From positions 1 to 54,432 of the forward strand of contig CAJUIQ010000010.1 in the NCBI GenBank assembly GCA_910586545.1: a stretch of DNA of 54,432 nt. Reading direction: 5' to 3'. The notes under the pieces are model-generated. The model made no database searches. It was not told the DNA's origin and was given only the letters and a program-made list of their open reading frames with translations. Position numbers and translations under genes: made by a program. The stretch comes from an uncultured Eubacteriales bacterium. GTDB lineage: Bacteria; Bacillota; Clostridia; Oscillospirales; CAG-272. Numbering within the stretch: position 1 is the stretch's first letter; each line of letters opens with the position of its first letter. Shown here one piece after another: positions 8,560 to 16,821 of the stretch.

Positions 8560-9374
8560 GTACGGATACACCAATGTTGGAAATTTGCGGCTTGTCTAAA
8601 GTCTTTAGCAAGGGAACGGTGAATGAGCATACAGCGCTGGAAAATGTAAGTCTTACCTTACAGCGGGGCGATTTTGTCACCATTATCGGGTCCAACGGCG
8701 CCGGAAAAAGTACATTATTCAACGCGATCTGCGGCACCTATCTGCCGGATCAGGGATCCATTTGCCTTGGCGGAACAGATATCACGTTTATGGCCGAGCA
8801 TAAACGGGCCAGAAAAATCGGTCGGGTATTCCAGGATCCAATGAAGGGAACGGCGCCGGGAATGACTATCGAAGAAAATCTTGCTTTGGCCTATACCCGA
8901 GCCCACAGCGGGCCTTTCGCGCCCGCCCTGACAAAAAAGAAATCCGACTTGTTTCGCTCCGCCCTGGCAAAATATAATATGGGGCTGGAAGACCGGATGA
9001 AAACAAAGGTAGGACTGCTGTCCGGCGGACAGCGTCAGGTAGTAACCCTACTGATGTGCACACTGGTGACGCCGGATCTGCTACTTCTGGATGAGCATAC
9101 TGCCGCTCTGGATCCGGCAACAGCAGAAAAGATTATGGAGATCACAAACGAAATTGTTCGGGAAAACAATTTGACTACGCTCATGATTACCCACAATATG
9201 CAGCAAGCTCTTGTAACCGGCAACAGTACCATTATGATGGACAGCGGTTCCATCATTCTTTCCCTGAAAGGGAAGGAGCGGGATGATATGACCATGGATG
9301 GACTGCTGCAGCTATATACAGAGAAGAAAAAGAAAGCATTTACGACAGATAGAATTCTTCTCAGCGGGCAGTAA
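8556..9374 (+). CDS. trpZ: ABC transporter ATP-binding protein, TrpZ type
   Basis: A 272-residue ATPase. Walker A GSNGAGKST, Q-loop region GRVFQDP, signature LSGGQRQ and Walker B LLLLDEHTAALDP are all present, with the switch histidine in MITHNM. The HTAALDP reading after Walker B and the long insertion PFAPALTKKKSD are usual for the ATPase partner of PF04392 systems. The frame is open further upstream, but ATG 8556 overlaps the permease stop (ATGA) and has GGGAGG nearby, so it is the start. It energises the importer encoded by the two preceding genes. Confidence 0.85.
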   Translation: MSTDTPMLEICGLSKVFSKGTVNEHTALENVSLTLQRGDFVTIIGSNGAGKSTLFNAICGTYLPDQGSICLGGTDITFMAEHKRARKIGRVFQDPMKGTAPGMTIEENLALAYTRAHSGPFAPALTKKKSDLFRSALAKYNMGLEDRMKTKVGLLSGGQRQVVTLLMCTLVTPDLLLLDEHTAALDPATAEKIMEITNEIVRENNLTTLMITHNMQQALVTGNSTIMMDSGSIILSLKGKERDDMTMDGLLQLYTEKKKKAFTTDRILLSGQ

Positions 9375-9385
9375 GAAAATCCAAT

Positions 9386-9416
9386 AAAAAAGAGGGGGAT
9401 ATCCCCCTCTTTTTTA
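9386..9416. terminator. Bidirectional terminator between trpZ and spoIIE
   Basis: AAAAAAGAGGGGGATATCCCCCTCTTTTTT: a perfect stem flanked by an A-run on one side and a T-run on the other, serving both convergent units. Confidence 0.9.
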
Positions 9417-9417
9417 T

Positions 9418-11775
9418 CTATGCCTTTCCTACCTGCATAACGCAGACAGTGATATCGTCTTCTCCCCCCATAGTCTGGGCTGCACGCTCTCCAATTAGAC
9501 GGGCAGCAGCGGCAGGTGAATCCATCTGCATCAGTCCGCTGCAAAGCAGCTCATACAGCCAGGGACAATCCTCATAGTTTCCTGTAACCCCGTCGCTCAT
9601 CATGATCACAGTATCCCCATCCTGCAGGTCAAAGGAAATCGCTTCCGCATCCAGCGCCCGGATAATCCCTACCGGTACTGTCTTGGAATGCAGCCGGAAC
9701 AACTGGCCCCCTCGGATCACAAAAGAAGGAGCGGCACCGCTTTTAATAAATCGTGCCCGTCCGGTCAGCAGATCCGCCTCCATCAGGTCCACTGTAGTAA
9801 AGCACTCTCCTTCACTGCCTCGTATAAAGCAGTTGAGCATCTCCAGCGCTCCCTTCATAGGACACCCTGCCATCAGCAATTTTTCTAAAAATACTGCTGA
9901 AATGCCGCTTGTCAGCGCCGCATCCTTGCCGCTTCCCATACCGTCCGACACAAGCGTATAATAATATCCTTCATTATTTTTAAAAGAGCACACGCTATCG
10001 CCACTTGTCTCATCCCGTATCCCGGCGGAACTGTAGCGGCCGCTTTTGATTCCAAACATAGGAACGGAATGCATAGCGGCAGATACATACGCCCCGTCTA
10101 AAGAAAACTCCGGTGGGGACAGGCGCGCGCCCAGTATACTCTCGGCGCAGAGCCGGATATCCTCTGCCCCCGCTCCGGTAGATAAATCTATTCCGCGCAT
10201 ATAAACGTGCCGTTGCCGCTGTCCGTATACAGATGTATCCGTATACGAGAATCCCTGCCGCTGCAGCGCCCGGTGCAGTCCTTCTTCCATTTTTTCATCC
10301 CGTTCCCACTGGGTATCTGCTTCTCCTGTTTCGCGCAGCATCTCGGCGATTACCGCATAATCGCTGGCAAAGAGCTCCGTTCGCTGGGAGGCGGTACTCA
10401 TGTTGGCGGTACGCCGCGCCGACATATTTACCGCATCCAATACGGCGTCCATATGATGACAGCGGCGCGCCAAAGGTTCCGGTACGATTTGGGCGCTGAC
10501 CCTGCCATGTGTGGACAGGCGATGGGCCATATTATCAAAAAAGGAGCTGACTTGCGTCTCTTCCGCTCCGCCGCAAACAGATTCGTGGGGGCAGCCGCAG
10601 CAATACCGTGCTCGTACAGCCGTACAAATCTGGTAGGCTTCCTGCGCCGTGGGGCACCGCAGCTTGTCCGATACGCTGAATAGCAGCTTGGAAAGAGACT
10701 CCAGCGAGCGGCAAATTCTGGCATATTTGCGCTGGGATTTGTTCGTCTGCACGATTACGTCGGTTCCGTCCCGCTCCTGTGTCGGCGCCAGAAAGGCAGG
10801 CAGTTTTGCAGGCAAAATACGGAAGGTAAGCAGCGGCGCCATTACGGCGCATGCCAGAGCAAGCTCCGGGGCTACATCTGTAATTGCTGCAAACCCTCCG
10901 ACGCCCAGAGCCCAGCTCATGCTGAGTGCTCCGGAGATTAGGACAGCGCCGCCAGGGGACATTTGATATAAAAGCCCTGCACATAGTGCGGCAATTGGAT
11001 ACATAGGGGCGTACAATGCCTCCAAGGCCATTCCACAGAACAGTCCCCAAATGATTCCATAGGTGATTCCACCGGCATATGTAACATATAGAGTTACAAA
11101 ATAGGAAAACAAAATACCAATACTAAAGGGAAGGGAAACAGAATCCAGTGCAAGCGTAAGCGCAAAGAACACACCGCACATTCCCGCCAGCTTCATTTCC
11201 CTGGAAGCAGCGCGATTTGCTGCCAATTGAAAAGCCGCGCAGAACAGGGGATACAGTACAATTCCCAAAACTGCAGCAAATATGTCGTAATACAAACTGA
11301 GGCCGCTGAATATGGAAATGCATCCGGCGGCAATAGCAGCGCAGACTGCAATGCCTATGCGGACCTTGCTGTCTTCAAAAAACAGTTTTTGCAAAAATGC
11401 CATTTTGTCCTTACCGTCCCAACGCGAACGGCTTGTAAATATTCCTACTGCTGTTCTAACCGCAAGCACAGCCGAAAGAATCAGTACATACCACAGTCCG
11501 CCTGCGGAAATGCCTAGCGTTCCCAGTACTGTTCCCGCATAAGCGCACGCGACACCCGTCCACCCGGACACAGCACACAGCAGGGCCACGCCAAATGGAT
11601 ATACGCCGACGATCATTTCAGTAGATCCAAGGAGAAGCCCTGCAACAAAAATTCCTGCTGGAATCAGTATTTTGTGCAGAATTGCCGGATCGCCGCTATG
11701 TACTTTTTCCACAACACGCCGAAGCGCGCTTTTGATTGTTTGGCCTGCCGCCGCAGGCATTTGTCTTTTGTCCAT
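9418..11775 (-). CDS. spoIIE: Stage II sporulation protein E (PP2C phosphatase)
   Basis: SpoIIE dephosphorylates SpoIIAA in the forespore and so activates sigma-F; it also works at the polar septum. The 785-residue product matches Bacillus SpoIIE (827). The N-terminal 330 residues hold about ten membrane segments. A central region with a cysteine cluster (CPTAQEAYQICTAVRARYCCGCP, about residue 400) follows, and the last 200 residues are the PP2C domain, with metal-site motifs SVCSFKN...LVSDGMGSGKDA and MMSDGVTGN and the C-terminal GGEDDITVCVMQV. Start 11775 (MDKRQMP) has AAAGG upstream and avoids a spurious N-terminal extension. The 190-base leader contains TTGACG (near 11895) but no clean -10 at normal spacing. 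Confidence 0.95.
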   Translation of the reverse strand: MDKRQMPAAAGQTIKSALRRVVEKVHSGDPAILHKILIPAGIFVAGLLLGSTEMIVGVYPFGVALLCAVSGWTGVACAYAGTVLGTLGISAGGLWYVLILSAVLAVRTAVGIFTSRSRWDGKDKMAFLQKLFFEDSKVRIGIAVCAAIAAGCISIFSGLSLYYDIFAAVLGIVLYPLFCAAFQLAANRAASREMKLAGMCGVFFALTLALDSVSLPFSIGILFSYFVTLYVTYAGGITYGIIWGLFCGMALEALYAPMYPIAALCAGLLYQMSPGGAVLISGALSMSWALGVGGFAAITDVAPELALACAVMAPLLTFRILPAKLPAFLAPTQERDGTDVIVQTNKSQRKYARICRSLESLSKLLFSVSDKLRCPTAQEAYQICTAVRARYCCGCPHESVCGGAEETQVSSFFDNMAHRLSTHGRVSAQIVPEPLARRCHHMDAVLDAVNMSARRTANMSTASQRTELFASDYAVIAEMLRETGEADTQWERDEKMEEGLHRALQRQGFSYTDTSVYGQRQRHVYMRGIDLSTGAGAEDIRLCAESILGARLSPPEFSLDGAYVSAAMHSVPMFGIKSGRYSSAGIRDETSGDSVCSFKNNEGYYYTLVSDGMGSGKDAALTSGISAVFLEKLLMAGCPMKGALEMLNCFIRGSEGECFTTVDLMEADLLTGRARFIKSGAAPSFVIRGGQLFRLHSKTVPVGIIRALDAEAISFDLQDGDTVIMMSDGVTGNYEDCPWLYELLCSGLMQMDSPAAAARLIGERAAQTMGGEDDITVCVMQVGKA

Positions 11776-11966
11776 TGTCACTAACCTTTCCTTTCCCTGC
11801 TCCCCTGCAGGAGAAAATCTTTCCCCGCAGGCATATCTGCGTCTGTAGCGCGGTATATATAGTATGGATAGATTGTATCCCCAGGGGAGCGTCAAACTGC
11901 GTCTAAACGTCGTATCGTCAAACCACATGTTTTCGGGTTCTCTGACGGGAAAGGGACAAAATAAAA
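11776..11966 (-). promoter_or_regulatory. spoIIE upstream region
   Basis: This noncoding stretch would carry the spoIIE promoter. TTGACG (minus strand) with ATACTATATATACC 25 bases further downstream recalls the wide-spaced Spo0A-dependent spoIIE promoter of Bacillus, but no exact Spo0A box was found. A small CTCCCC/GGGG inverted repeat lies between the two elements. Confidence 0.3.
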
Positions 11967-12024
11967 ATTCCCCGCACCATTTCCGTCACAACGTGACGGG
12001 CAATGGCCGGGGAATCCTTTTTTT
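11967..12024. terminator. Large terminator hairpin after the AbrB-type gene
   Basis: Outer arms ATTCCCCG/CGGGGAAT and inner arms CCGTCAC/GTGACGG form one long stem (11967-12015). T-runs follow on both strands (AAAAAT on the left, CCTTTTTTT on the right), so it ends the minus-strand AbrB-type transcript and could stop plus-strand reads too. Confidence 0.75.
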
Positions 12025-12090
12025 GCGATAAATTCCTTTCACAAAAGGAATCTCTGACTACAAAATTTATGTTGACCGGAAACCGTATAT

Positions 12091-12336
12091 TTATATCTGC
12101 CCTTGCAGGTCTTCCAGACATCCTTTGCAGATTTTTCTGTCTTTGTATGTAATAATATCGTCCGCCTCGCCGCAAAAGATACAAGACGGAGAATATTTCT
12201 GTAAGATCACGCGATTTTTTTCTACAAAAATCTCTGCTCCATCGCCAGGATTGAGTTCCATCATTCTACGGATTTCGATGGGCAATACGATTCGACCTAA
12301 CTCGTCTACCTTCCGCACCATTCCTAATGATCTCAT
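12091..12336 (-). CDS. AbrB/SpoVT-family transition-state regulator
   Basis: An 81-residue DNA-binding protein. The N-terminal 45 residues are the swapped-hairpin AbrB domain (GMVRKVDELGRIVLPIEIRR, then GDGAEIFVEKNRVIL). The C-terminal half has two CxxC pairs (CIFC and CKGC), which look like a small zinc ribbon, a form common in Clostridia. Members repress or activate stationary-phase and sporulation genes as tetramers. It sits between spoIIE and spmAB, divergent from spmA. ATG 12336 has TGGGAGG upstream and its own consensus promoter. Whether it is the functional AbrB or a SpoVT-like regulator cannot be decided here. Confidence 0.88.
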   Translation of the reverse strand: MRSLGMVRKVDELGRIVLPIEIRRMMELNPGDGAEIFVEKNRVILQKYSPSCIFCGEADDIITYKDRKICKGCLEDLQGQI

Positions 12337-12371
12337 ATAATGCCTCCCAAAAATTTATCTTTCTGGAAAAA

Positions 12372-12399
12372 ATTATATCATTTTTACATAGATTGTCAA
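12372..12399 (-). promoter_or_regulatory. Promoter of the AbrB-type gene
   Basis: Minus-strand TTGACA (12394-12399), 16-base spacer, TATAAT (12372-12377). Very close to consensus; it lies in the 80-base gap to the divergent spmA. Confidence 0.85.
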
Positions 12400-12416
12400 G
12401 AGGTTGGTGAAATTTT

Positions 12417-13055
12417 ATGATGGAAAAATGCTTTTTTGTACTTGTTTCGATATCTTTAGTCTTTGCTCTTTTGACAGGAAACCTACAGGCGGTGTCAAAT
12501 GCTGTCGTAGATGGGGCTTCTAAGGCCATTACGCTGCTGCTTTCTTTAGCGGGCGCTATGTGCCTGTGGAGCGGAATTATGGAAGTCCTGCGGGAGGCGG
12601 GCGCGGTGCAAAAGCTCTCCCGTGTCCTGTCTCCAATTCTACGGCGGGTATTCCCGGGGACTTGGAAATCCGGGCAAGGGAGCGAAGAAATATGCGCTGC
12701 GCTTTCCGCAAACATTTTGGGAATCGGCAACGCAGCCACCCCCCTTGCCCTGTCCGCCATGGAAAAAATGCAGGCGGCCAATCCAAACAAAGAACGCGCT
12801 ACTGATGATATGGTAACCTTTGCAATTTTAGGGGCTTCTTCTCTGGATCTTCTGCCCACGACGCTCATTACGCTGCGTCGAGCCGCAGGCAGCGCCGCAC
12901 CCTATAAAATTATATTTCCCGTTTGGCTCTGTTCCGCCGCGTGCGCAGTAATCGGTGTACTTTTATCTAAGCTTTGCATCCGACTATCACGCAAGGTCCC
13001 GAAAAAAAGGCGTAGGGAGGCAAAAGCATGCCTGAAGAAAGGCGGAGCGGTATGA
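12417..13055 (+). CDS. spmA: Spore maturation protein A
   Basis: A 212-residue membrane protein with the nucleoside-recognition (Gate) fold, here the SpmA type. Key stretches are SLAGAMCLWSGIMEVLREAG, SEEICAALSANILGIGNAATPLA and the conserved LGASSLDLLPTTLI... near residue 140. SpmA and SpmB act together in spore core dehydration. The C terminus is strongly basic (KVPKKRRREAK). The start is ATG 12417 or the adjacent ATG 12420; the AGAGG-like site is weak. The gene overlaps spmB by four bases, so translation is coupled. Confidence 0.92.
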   Translation: MMEKCFFVLVSISLVFALLTGNLQAVSNAVVDGASKAITLLLSLAGAMCLWSGIMEVLREAGAVQKLSRVLSPILRRVFPGTWKSGQGSEEICAALSANILGIGNAATPLALSAMEKMQAANPNKERATDDMVTFAILGASSLDLLPTTLITLRRAAGSAAPYKIIFPVWLCSAACAVIGVLLSKLCIRLSRKVPKKRRREAKACLKKGGAV

Positions 13056-13576
13056 TTGAAAAGGCGGCAATTTTTGTACTGCCCGGTGTGATCCTTCTCG
13101 GGGCTATATTAATGATTCGTTTGGGAAAACGGGGCGGAGAAGCCTTTGTCCGGGGGGCGCGCAGCGGACTTTCCACGACAGTCTCTTTGATTCCGGCCAT
13201 GCTGATGCTGACGGTGGGACTGAGCATGTTTACCGCTTCCGGCGCGGTAGATTGGCTGGCTCACTCTCTTTCTTCCGTGTGCGGCGCCCTTGGAATTCCA
13301 TCGGAGCTGCTCCCTTTGATTGTTACCCGCCCCGTGTCGGGGTCTGCTTCTACGGCTACTTTTGCAGATCTCATTGCCGCCCACGGCGCAGACAGTCCGG
13401 CAGGGCTTGCGGCTTCTGTGATGATGGGATCTTCTGATACGCTGATCTATGTAATCAGCGTATATTTTACCGGAGCGAAGGGTGTACGCAGCACCCGGCA
13501 CGCATTTCCTGTCGCAGCCATTGTTATGGTGATTTGCGTGCTGTTGTCCTGCTATCTATGCAGAGTTCTGCTTTGA
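13052..13576 (+). CDS. spmB: Spore maturation protein B
   Basis: A 174-residue Gate-domain membrane protein and partner of SpmA. It shows the SpmB pattern GGEAFVRGARSGLSTTVSLIPAMLMLTVGLSMF, PVSGSASTATFADLIAAHGADSPAG and the tail MGSSDTLIYVISVYFTGAKGVRSTRHAFPVA. An upstream ATG at 13028 is in frame, but ATG 13052 overlaps the spmA stop (ATGA), is preceded by AAAGGCGGAG, and aligns with the known N terminus (MIE...), so it is preferred. Confidence 0.92.
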   Translation: MIEKAAIFVLPGVILLGAILMIRLGKRGGEAFVRGARSGLSTTVSLIPAMLMLTVGLSMFTASGAVDWLAHSLSSVCGALGIPSELLPLIVTRPVSGSASTATFADLIAAHGADSPAGLAASVMMGSSDTLIYVISVYFTGAKGVRSTRHAFPVAAIVMVICVLLSCYLCRVLL

Positions 13577-13605
13577 TAAATATTTTTTCTGGAGCTTTGG
13601 CAAAA

Positions 13606-13646
13606 GCATAAGAAAAAGAGGGGCAATGCCCCTCTTTTTCTTATGC
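13606..13646. terminator. 19-bp perfect bidirectional terminator
   Basis: Arms GCATAAGAAAAAGAGGGGC and GCCCCTCTTTTTCTTATGC are perfectly complementary around AAT. The hairpin serves spmAB and the convergent ABC permease, whose stop codon (13641-13643) lies inside the right arm. Confidence 0.9.
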
Positions 13647-14501
13647 CAGATTAAGTTTTTTCTTCAAAAGTCGATTACAAAGGGCAAATCCGCCTGCGGA
13701 TAGTCCTAAATAAAACAAGTTGGAGAAAATCAAAATGAAATGCATCGTTCCTTCCGGCGTATAATACGATGAACCGATAAACAATGGATTTTCTATTGTA
13801 GATACGCTTACAAGAATAAAAACAAGCACGGTGACAATAGAAATTACCATATTGATCAGATAGTAGAATCCTATAGCTGCCAAAATCTTATGCTTTTTGG
13901 CCACAACGGCACCGATGGTAATCGCTGTAAAAATCATAAATGTGGAGAAAACTACGGAAACAAGCATGAGCACCAGGGTTTCTAACCCTATAATCCAGTA
14001 CGATGGAGTCATATAGGGGAAAATTTCTTGAAAAAATTCCCCTATTACCCGGAAGGCTTCTATGTTTAGCAGGGAACCATGGGGAGCAGTACCAATTAAA
14101 ATATAAAGGAAAATGTAAAGAAGGACAGCAACAGTCGTGATAATGACCCATAAAAGGGTAGACCAGGTTTTAGAAAACATATGGGTAGAGGTCTTTACCG
14201 GCAGTGTGTGGGTCAGGTATCCTTCATCGGAGAAAAAGTGTTTATAAAACCGCATGAATACGACGATTGAGGTAATGACCGCAAAGGCCACAAGAATAAA
14301 AATAGAGCCGGCTACAATCAGTCCCAAAACGATACTTAGCAATGTTGCGCCGAAAGTCGTACTAAAGCTGCTGTATTCTATGCTTCCCAGCAGCTTCATT
14401 GCGATACTGCCAAGCAGCGTGGTGCCCAGTGTCAGCAGCATCAGCGGCAGCACCAGCCTAGCGGTGTACTTCATATCATAGCGAAATAATTTCTTCAGCA
14501 T
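13641..14501 (-). CDS. ABC-2 type transporter permease
   Basis: A 286-residue membrane protein with about six hydrophobic helices, beginning MLKKLFRYDMKYTARLVLPL, a start typical of ABC-2 permeases paired with YtrB-like ATPases. The HTLPVKTSTHMFSKTW segment between the second and third helices is characteristic of this group (bacitracin or cell-wall stress exporters and unassigned relatives). It overlaps the ATPase gene by seven bases and ends inside a bidirectional terminator. The last gene of a regulator-ATPase-permease operon; substrate unknown. Confidence 0.85.
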   Translation of the reverse strand: MLKKLFRYDMKYTARLVLPLMLLTLGTTLLGSIAMKLLGSIEYSSFSTTFGATLLSIVLGLIVAGSIFILVAFAVITSIVVFMRFYKHFFSDEGYLTHTLPVKTSTHMFSKTWSTLLWVIITTVAVLLYIFLYILIGTAPHGSLLNIEAFRVIGEFFQEIFPYMTPSYWIIGLETLVLMLVSVVFSTFMIFTAITIGAVVAKKHKILAAIGFYYLINMVISIVTVLVFILVSVSTIENPLFIGSSYYTPEGTMHFILIFSNLFYLGLSAGGFALCNRLLKKKLNLA

Positions 14502-15199
14502 CTGAAAACCTCCCGAAACAGTTCGTCAATTCCTTTGCCCAGTTCTTCCCGGACGTTGTCGGCAGAATTATACATAACTAGCGCACCGTTGTGGATGAAC
14601 ATAAATTCATCCAGAACTTTTTCTACATCGGAAATCAGGTGCGTGGAAATAAGCACGGTAGAATCCGGATTGTAGTTGGACACAATGGTGTTTAAAATAT
14701 AATCTCTGGTTGCAGGATCCACGCCGCCGATAGGCTCGTCTAAAAGATATAGTCCGGCGTCTCTGGACATTACCAGAACCAACTGCACTTTTTCTTTGGT
14801 ACCTTTGGACAATGCTTTCATTTTTTTATTTGTGTCGATACCCAGGTCTTGCAGCATTGCCCGGGCTTTTTCCGTATCAAAGTCTTTGTAAAAGTCTTCA
14901 AAATACTGAATGGTTTCCTCCACGCGCATACCGGGATCAAAATAAGTGCGTTCCGGCAAATAGGATACAATGCGTTTGGTTTCCACACCTACAGGCATAC
15001 CGTTTACAAGCAGTTCGCCGGATGTAGGCGTCAGAAGGCCGGCAATGAGTTTAATCAGGGTAGTTTTGCCGCTTCCGTTAGGACCCAGCAGCCCGATTAC
15101 CTTTCCTTTAGGCAATGCAATATTAAAGTTGTTCAGCGCCAGATCGCTTTGCCCGTAGCTTTTGCTCAGATTGCGGCATTCAAGAATCGGTAGATTCAT
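14495..15199 (-). CDS. ABC transporter ATP-binding protein, YtrB-like
   Basis: A 234-residue ATPase with Walker A GPNGSGKTT (about residue 38), a weak signature ALSKGTKEK in place of LSGGQ, Walker B LYLLDEPIGGVDP and switch histidine STHLI. The KGTKEK signature is normal in YtrB-type exporters that pair with ABC-2 permeases. It overlaps the GntR regulator by 20 bases upstream and the permease by seven bases downstream, so all three are translated as a coupled unit. Confidence 0.88.
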   Translation of the reverse strand: MNLPILECRNLSKSYGQSDLALNNFNIALPKGKVIGLLGPNGSGKTTLIKLIAGLLTPTSGELLVNGMPVGVETKRIVSYLPERTYFDPGMRVEETIQYFEDFYKDFDTEKARAMLQDLGIDTNKKMKALSKGTKEKVQLVLVMSRDAGLYLLDEPIGGVDPATRDYILNTIVSNYNPDSTVLISTHLISDVEKVLDEFMFIHNGALVMYNSADNVREELGKGIDELFREVFRC

Positions 15200-15599
15200 C
15201 TGATGGTGCCTCCTTTTTCAAAATGTTTATGTGGGATGTTTTGCTGTAGTAAGATTTGGTCAGCTCTGTCGCTTCCTCGGGGGAATAGCCCAGTTCCGTC
15301 ATTTTTGCGGCGAATTCCTCTACCAGCTGTTTTGCGATGGCGTCTCGTGCCTGGGTGATCACGGCGTTGTCTGCCGTGACAAATCTTCCCGCAGTACCTT
15401 GGGTTACCACTAGCCCTTCTTCTTCCAGAAGTCCGAAGGCACGCTGAATGGTGTTTGGATTGACAGACGCGGTCAGTGCAAATTCCCGTACAGACGGCAG
15501 TTTTTCATTTTTACAGTAACGCCCGCACACAATATCGGAGCGAATCCGATGCGCGGTCTGCAGATATATGGGAAGGGTTTGATTAAATGTCCATGCCAT
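15180..15599 (-). CDS. GntR-family repressor, YtrA subfamily
   Basis: A 139-residue regulator: winged helix with the GntR motif LPSVREFALTASVNPNTIQRAFGLLEEEGLV (about residues 33-65) and a short alpha-helical C terminus (AIAKQLVEEFAAKMTELGYSPEEATEL) instead of a large effector domain, which defines YtrA. Such regulators autorepress exporter operons. ATG 15599 has AAAGGAG eight bases upstream. A 22-bp palindrome overlaps its promoter, so autoregulation is likely. Confidence 0.9.
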   Translation of the reverse strand: MAWTFNQTLPIYLQTAHRIRSDIVCGRYCKNEKLPSVREFALTASVNPNTIQRAFGLLEEEGLVVTQGTAGRFVTADNAVITQARDAIAKQLVEEFAAKMTELGYSPEEATELTKSYYSKTSHINILKKEAPSDESTDS

Positions 15600-15614
15600 A
15601 GTAGTGCTCCTTTC

Positions 15615-15636
15615 TTGTGTTATTGTACTAACACAA
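15615..15636. promoter_or_regulatory. Operator for the YtrA-type repressor
   Basis: Perfect inverted repeat TTGTGTTA-N6-TAACACAA, placed immediately downstream of the -10 box and covering the predicted start of the regulator operon. This is where an autorepressor of the GntR/YtrA type would bind. The link to this protein is inference from position and symmetry. Confidence 0.65.
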
Positions 15637-15664
15637 TGATACAATATTCTTTTAGATTTGTCAA
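15636..15664 (-). promoter_or_regulatory. Promoter of the YtrA-type operon
   Basis: Minus-strand TTGACA (15659-15664), 17-base spacer, TATCAT (15636-15641), directly adjoining the operator palindrome. Confidence 0.8.
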
Positions 15665-15747
15665 TCCCTTTTTATAAAAAATAAAACAGTATAGTGGAAG
15701 CAGTCAGACATGATTTGCAAACATCAGGGAGAAAATGGGGGATGTTG

Positions 15748-15776
15748 TTGCAATCCGCCTCGCTTGTGTGTATAAT
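15748..15776 (+). promoter_or_regulatory. Promoter of the cysteine synthase homologue
   Basis: TTGCAA (15748-15753), 17-base spacer, TATAAT (15771-15776), about 40 bases before the start codon. Confidence 0.7.
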
Positions 15777-15816
15777 GTTAAAAGATTATAATGCCGACTG
15801 GCAATTGGAGACGTAT

Positions 15817-16749
15817 ATGATTTGCAACAATATATTGGAAGCGATGGGGCATACCCCTGTAATTCGGCTTTCCAGAATGACTGGGCCAGATATGGCGGAA
15901 GTTTTGGTAAAGTTTGAAGGATTGAACGTAGGAGGATCTATCAAGACCAGAACTGCGTACAACATGATTTTGGATGCGGAAAAAAAGGGACTCATTGGTC
16001 CGGGCACTACGATTGTAGAGCCGACCAGCGGGAATCAGGGTATAGGACTTGCCTTGGTGGGCGCTGTACGCGGATACCGCACCATTATTATTATGCCGGA
16101 CTCTGTCAGTGAAGAACGACGCAAGCTGGTGCAGCATTATGGCGCACAGGTGATATTGGTACATGATGCAGGCAATATCGGCGATTGTATTGAGGAATGC
16201 CTCAACCGCGCGCTTGCCATGGCGCGGGAGGATCCGAAAGTGTTTGTTCCACAGCAGTTTGAAAATGCGGCCAATCCAATGGCGCACAGGCATCATACAG
16301 GAGTGGAACTGCTGGAGCAGGTGGCGGGGCCGATTCACGGCTTTTGCTCGGGGATTGGAACCGGCGGCACCATTACCGGAATTGGAGAAGTGCTCCGCGC
16401 CCAAAATCCGGATATTGAAATCTGGGCGGTAGAACCGGAAAACGCCGCCATTTTGGCGGGTGGCAACATTGGCACTCATATTCAAATGGGCATTGGAGAC
16501 GGTTTGATCCCTCCGATTCTAAACTGCGATATTTACAGCGAGGTTTGTATCGTTACCGATGATGAAGCCCTTGGGACGGCCCGGCAGTTGGCTCGTTTGG
16601 AGGGGATGATGTGCGGGATATCCGCTGGAACCAATGTTTGCGCGGCATTGAAGCTTGCCAAAAAGCTAGGGCCCGGGAAAACGGTGGTGACGATTTTGCC
16701 GGATACAGCGGAGCGCTACTTTTCCACCCCGCTGTTTGCTGGGGAATAA
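15817..16749 (+). CDS. Cysteine synthase family PLP enzyme
   Basis: A 310-residue fold-type II PLP enzyme, close to O-acetylserine sulfhydrylase (CysK), which makes cysteine from O-acetylserine and sulfide. Family landmarks: GGSIK with the PLP lysine (about residue 43), EPTSGNQGIGLA, FENAANPMAH, phosphate-binding GTGGTITG, GISAGTN and LPDTAERYFST. Differences from textbook CysK are SIKTR in place of SVKDR after the lysine, and SGNQ for SGNT. This may be a variant subgroup with another acceptor. ATG 15817 with GGAG seven bases upstream is the start; the longer open frame is not used. It may be co-transcribed with the two Asp-box genes that follow 72 bases later. Confidence 0.85.
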   Translation: MICNNILEAMGHTPVIRLSRMTGPDMAEVLVKFEGLNVGGSIKTRTAYNMILDAEKKGLIGPGTTIVEPTSGNQGIGLALVGAVRGYRTIIIMPDSVSEERRKLVQHYGAQVILVHDAGNIGDCIEECLNRALAMAREDPKVFVPQQFENAANPMAHRHHTGVELLEQVAGPIHGFCSGIGTGGTITGIGEVLRAQNPDIEIWAVEPENAAILAGGNIGTHIQMGIGDGLIPPILNCDIYSEVCIVTDDEALGTARQLARLEGMMCGISAGTNVCAALKLAKKLGPGKTVVTILPDTAERYFSTPLFAGE

Positions 16750-16821
16750 AAGCGGCTGTCGGTATCGTGCGGCGTAGATATAAATAGAAAAATAAATCCT
16801 TATTTAAGGAAAGGAAGTAAA

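Noticed and set aside
10207..10683. Plus-strand frame inside spoIIE
   Set aside because: Antisense shadow; spoIIE is complete on the other strand.
11918..12184. Small minus-strand frame between spoIIE and the AbrB-type gene
   Set aside because: It overlaps the AbrB-type gene in another frame and crosses its terminator hairpin; no ribosome site or motif.
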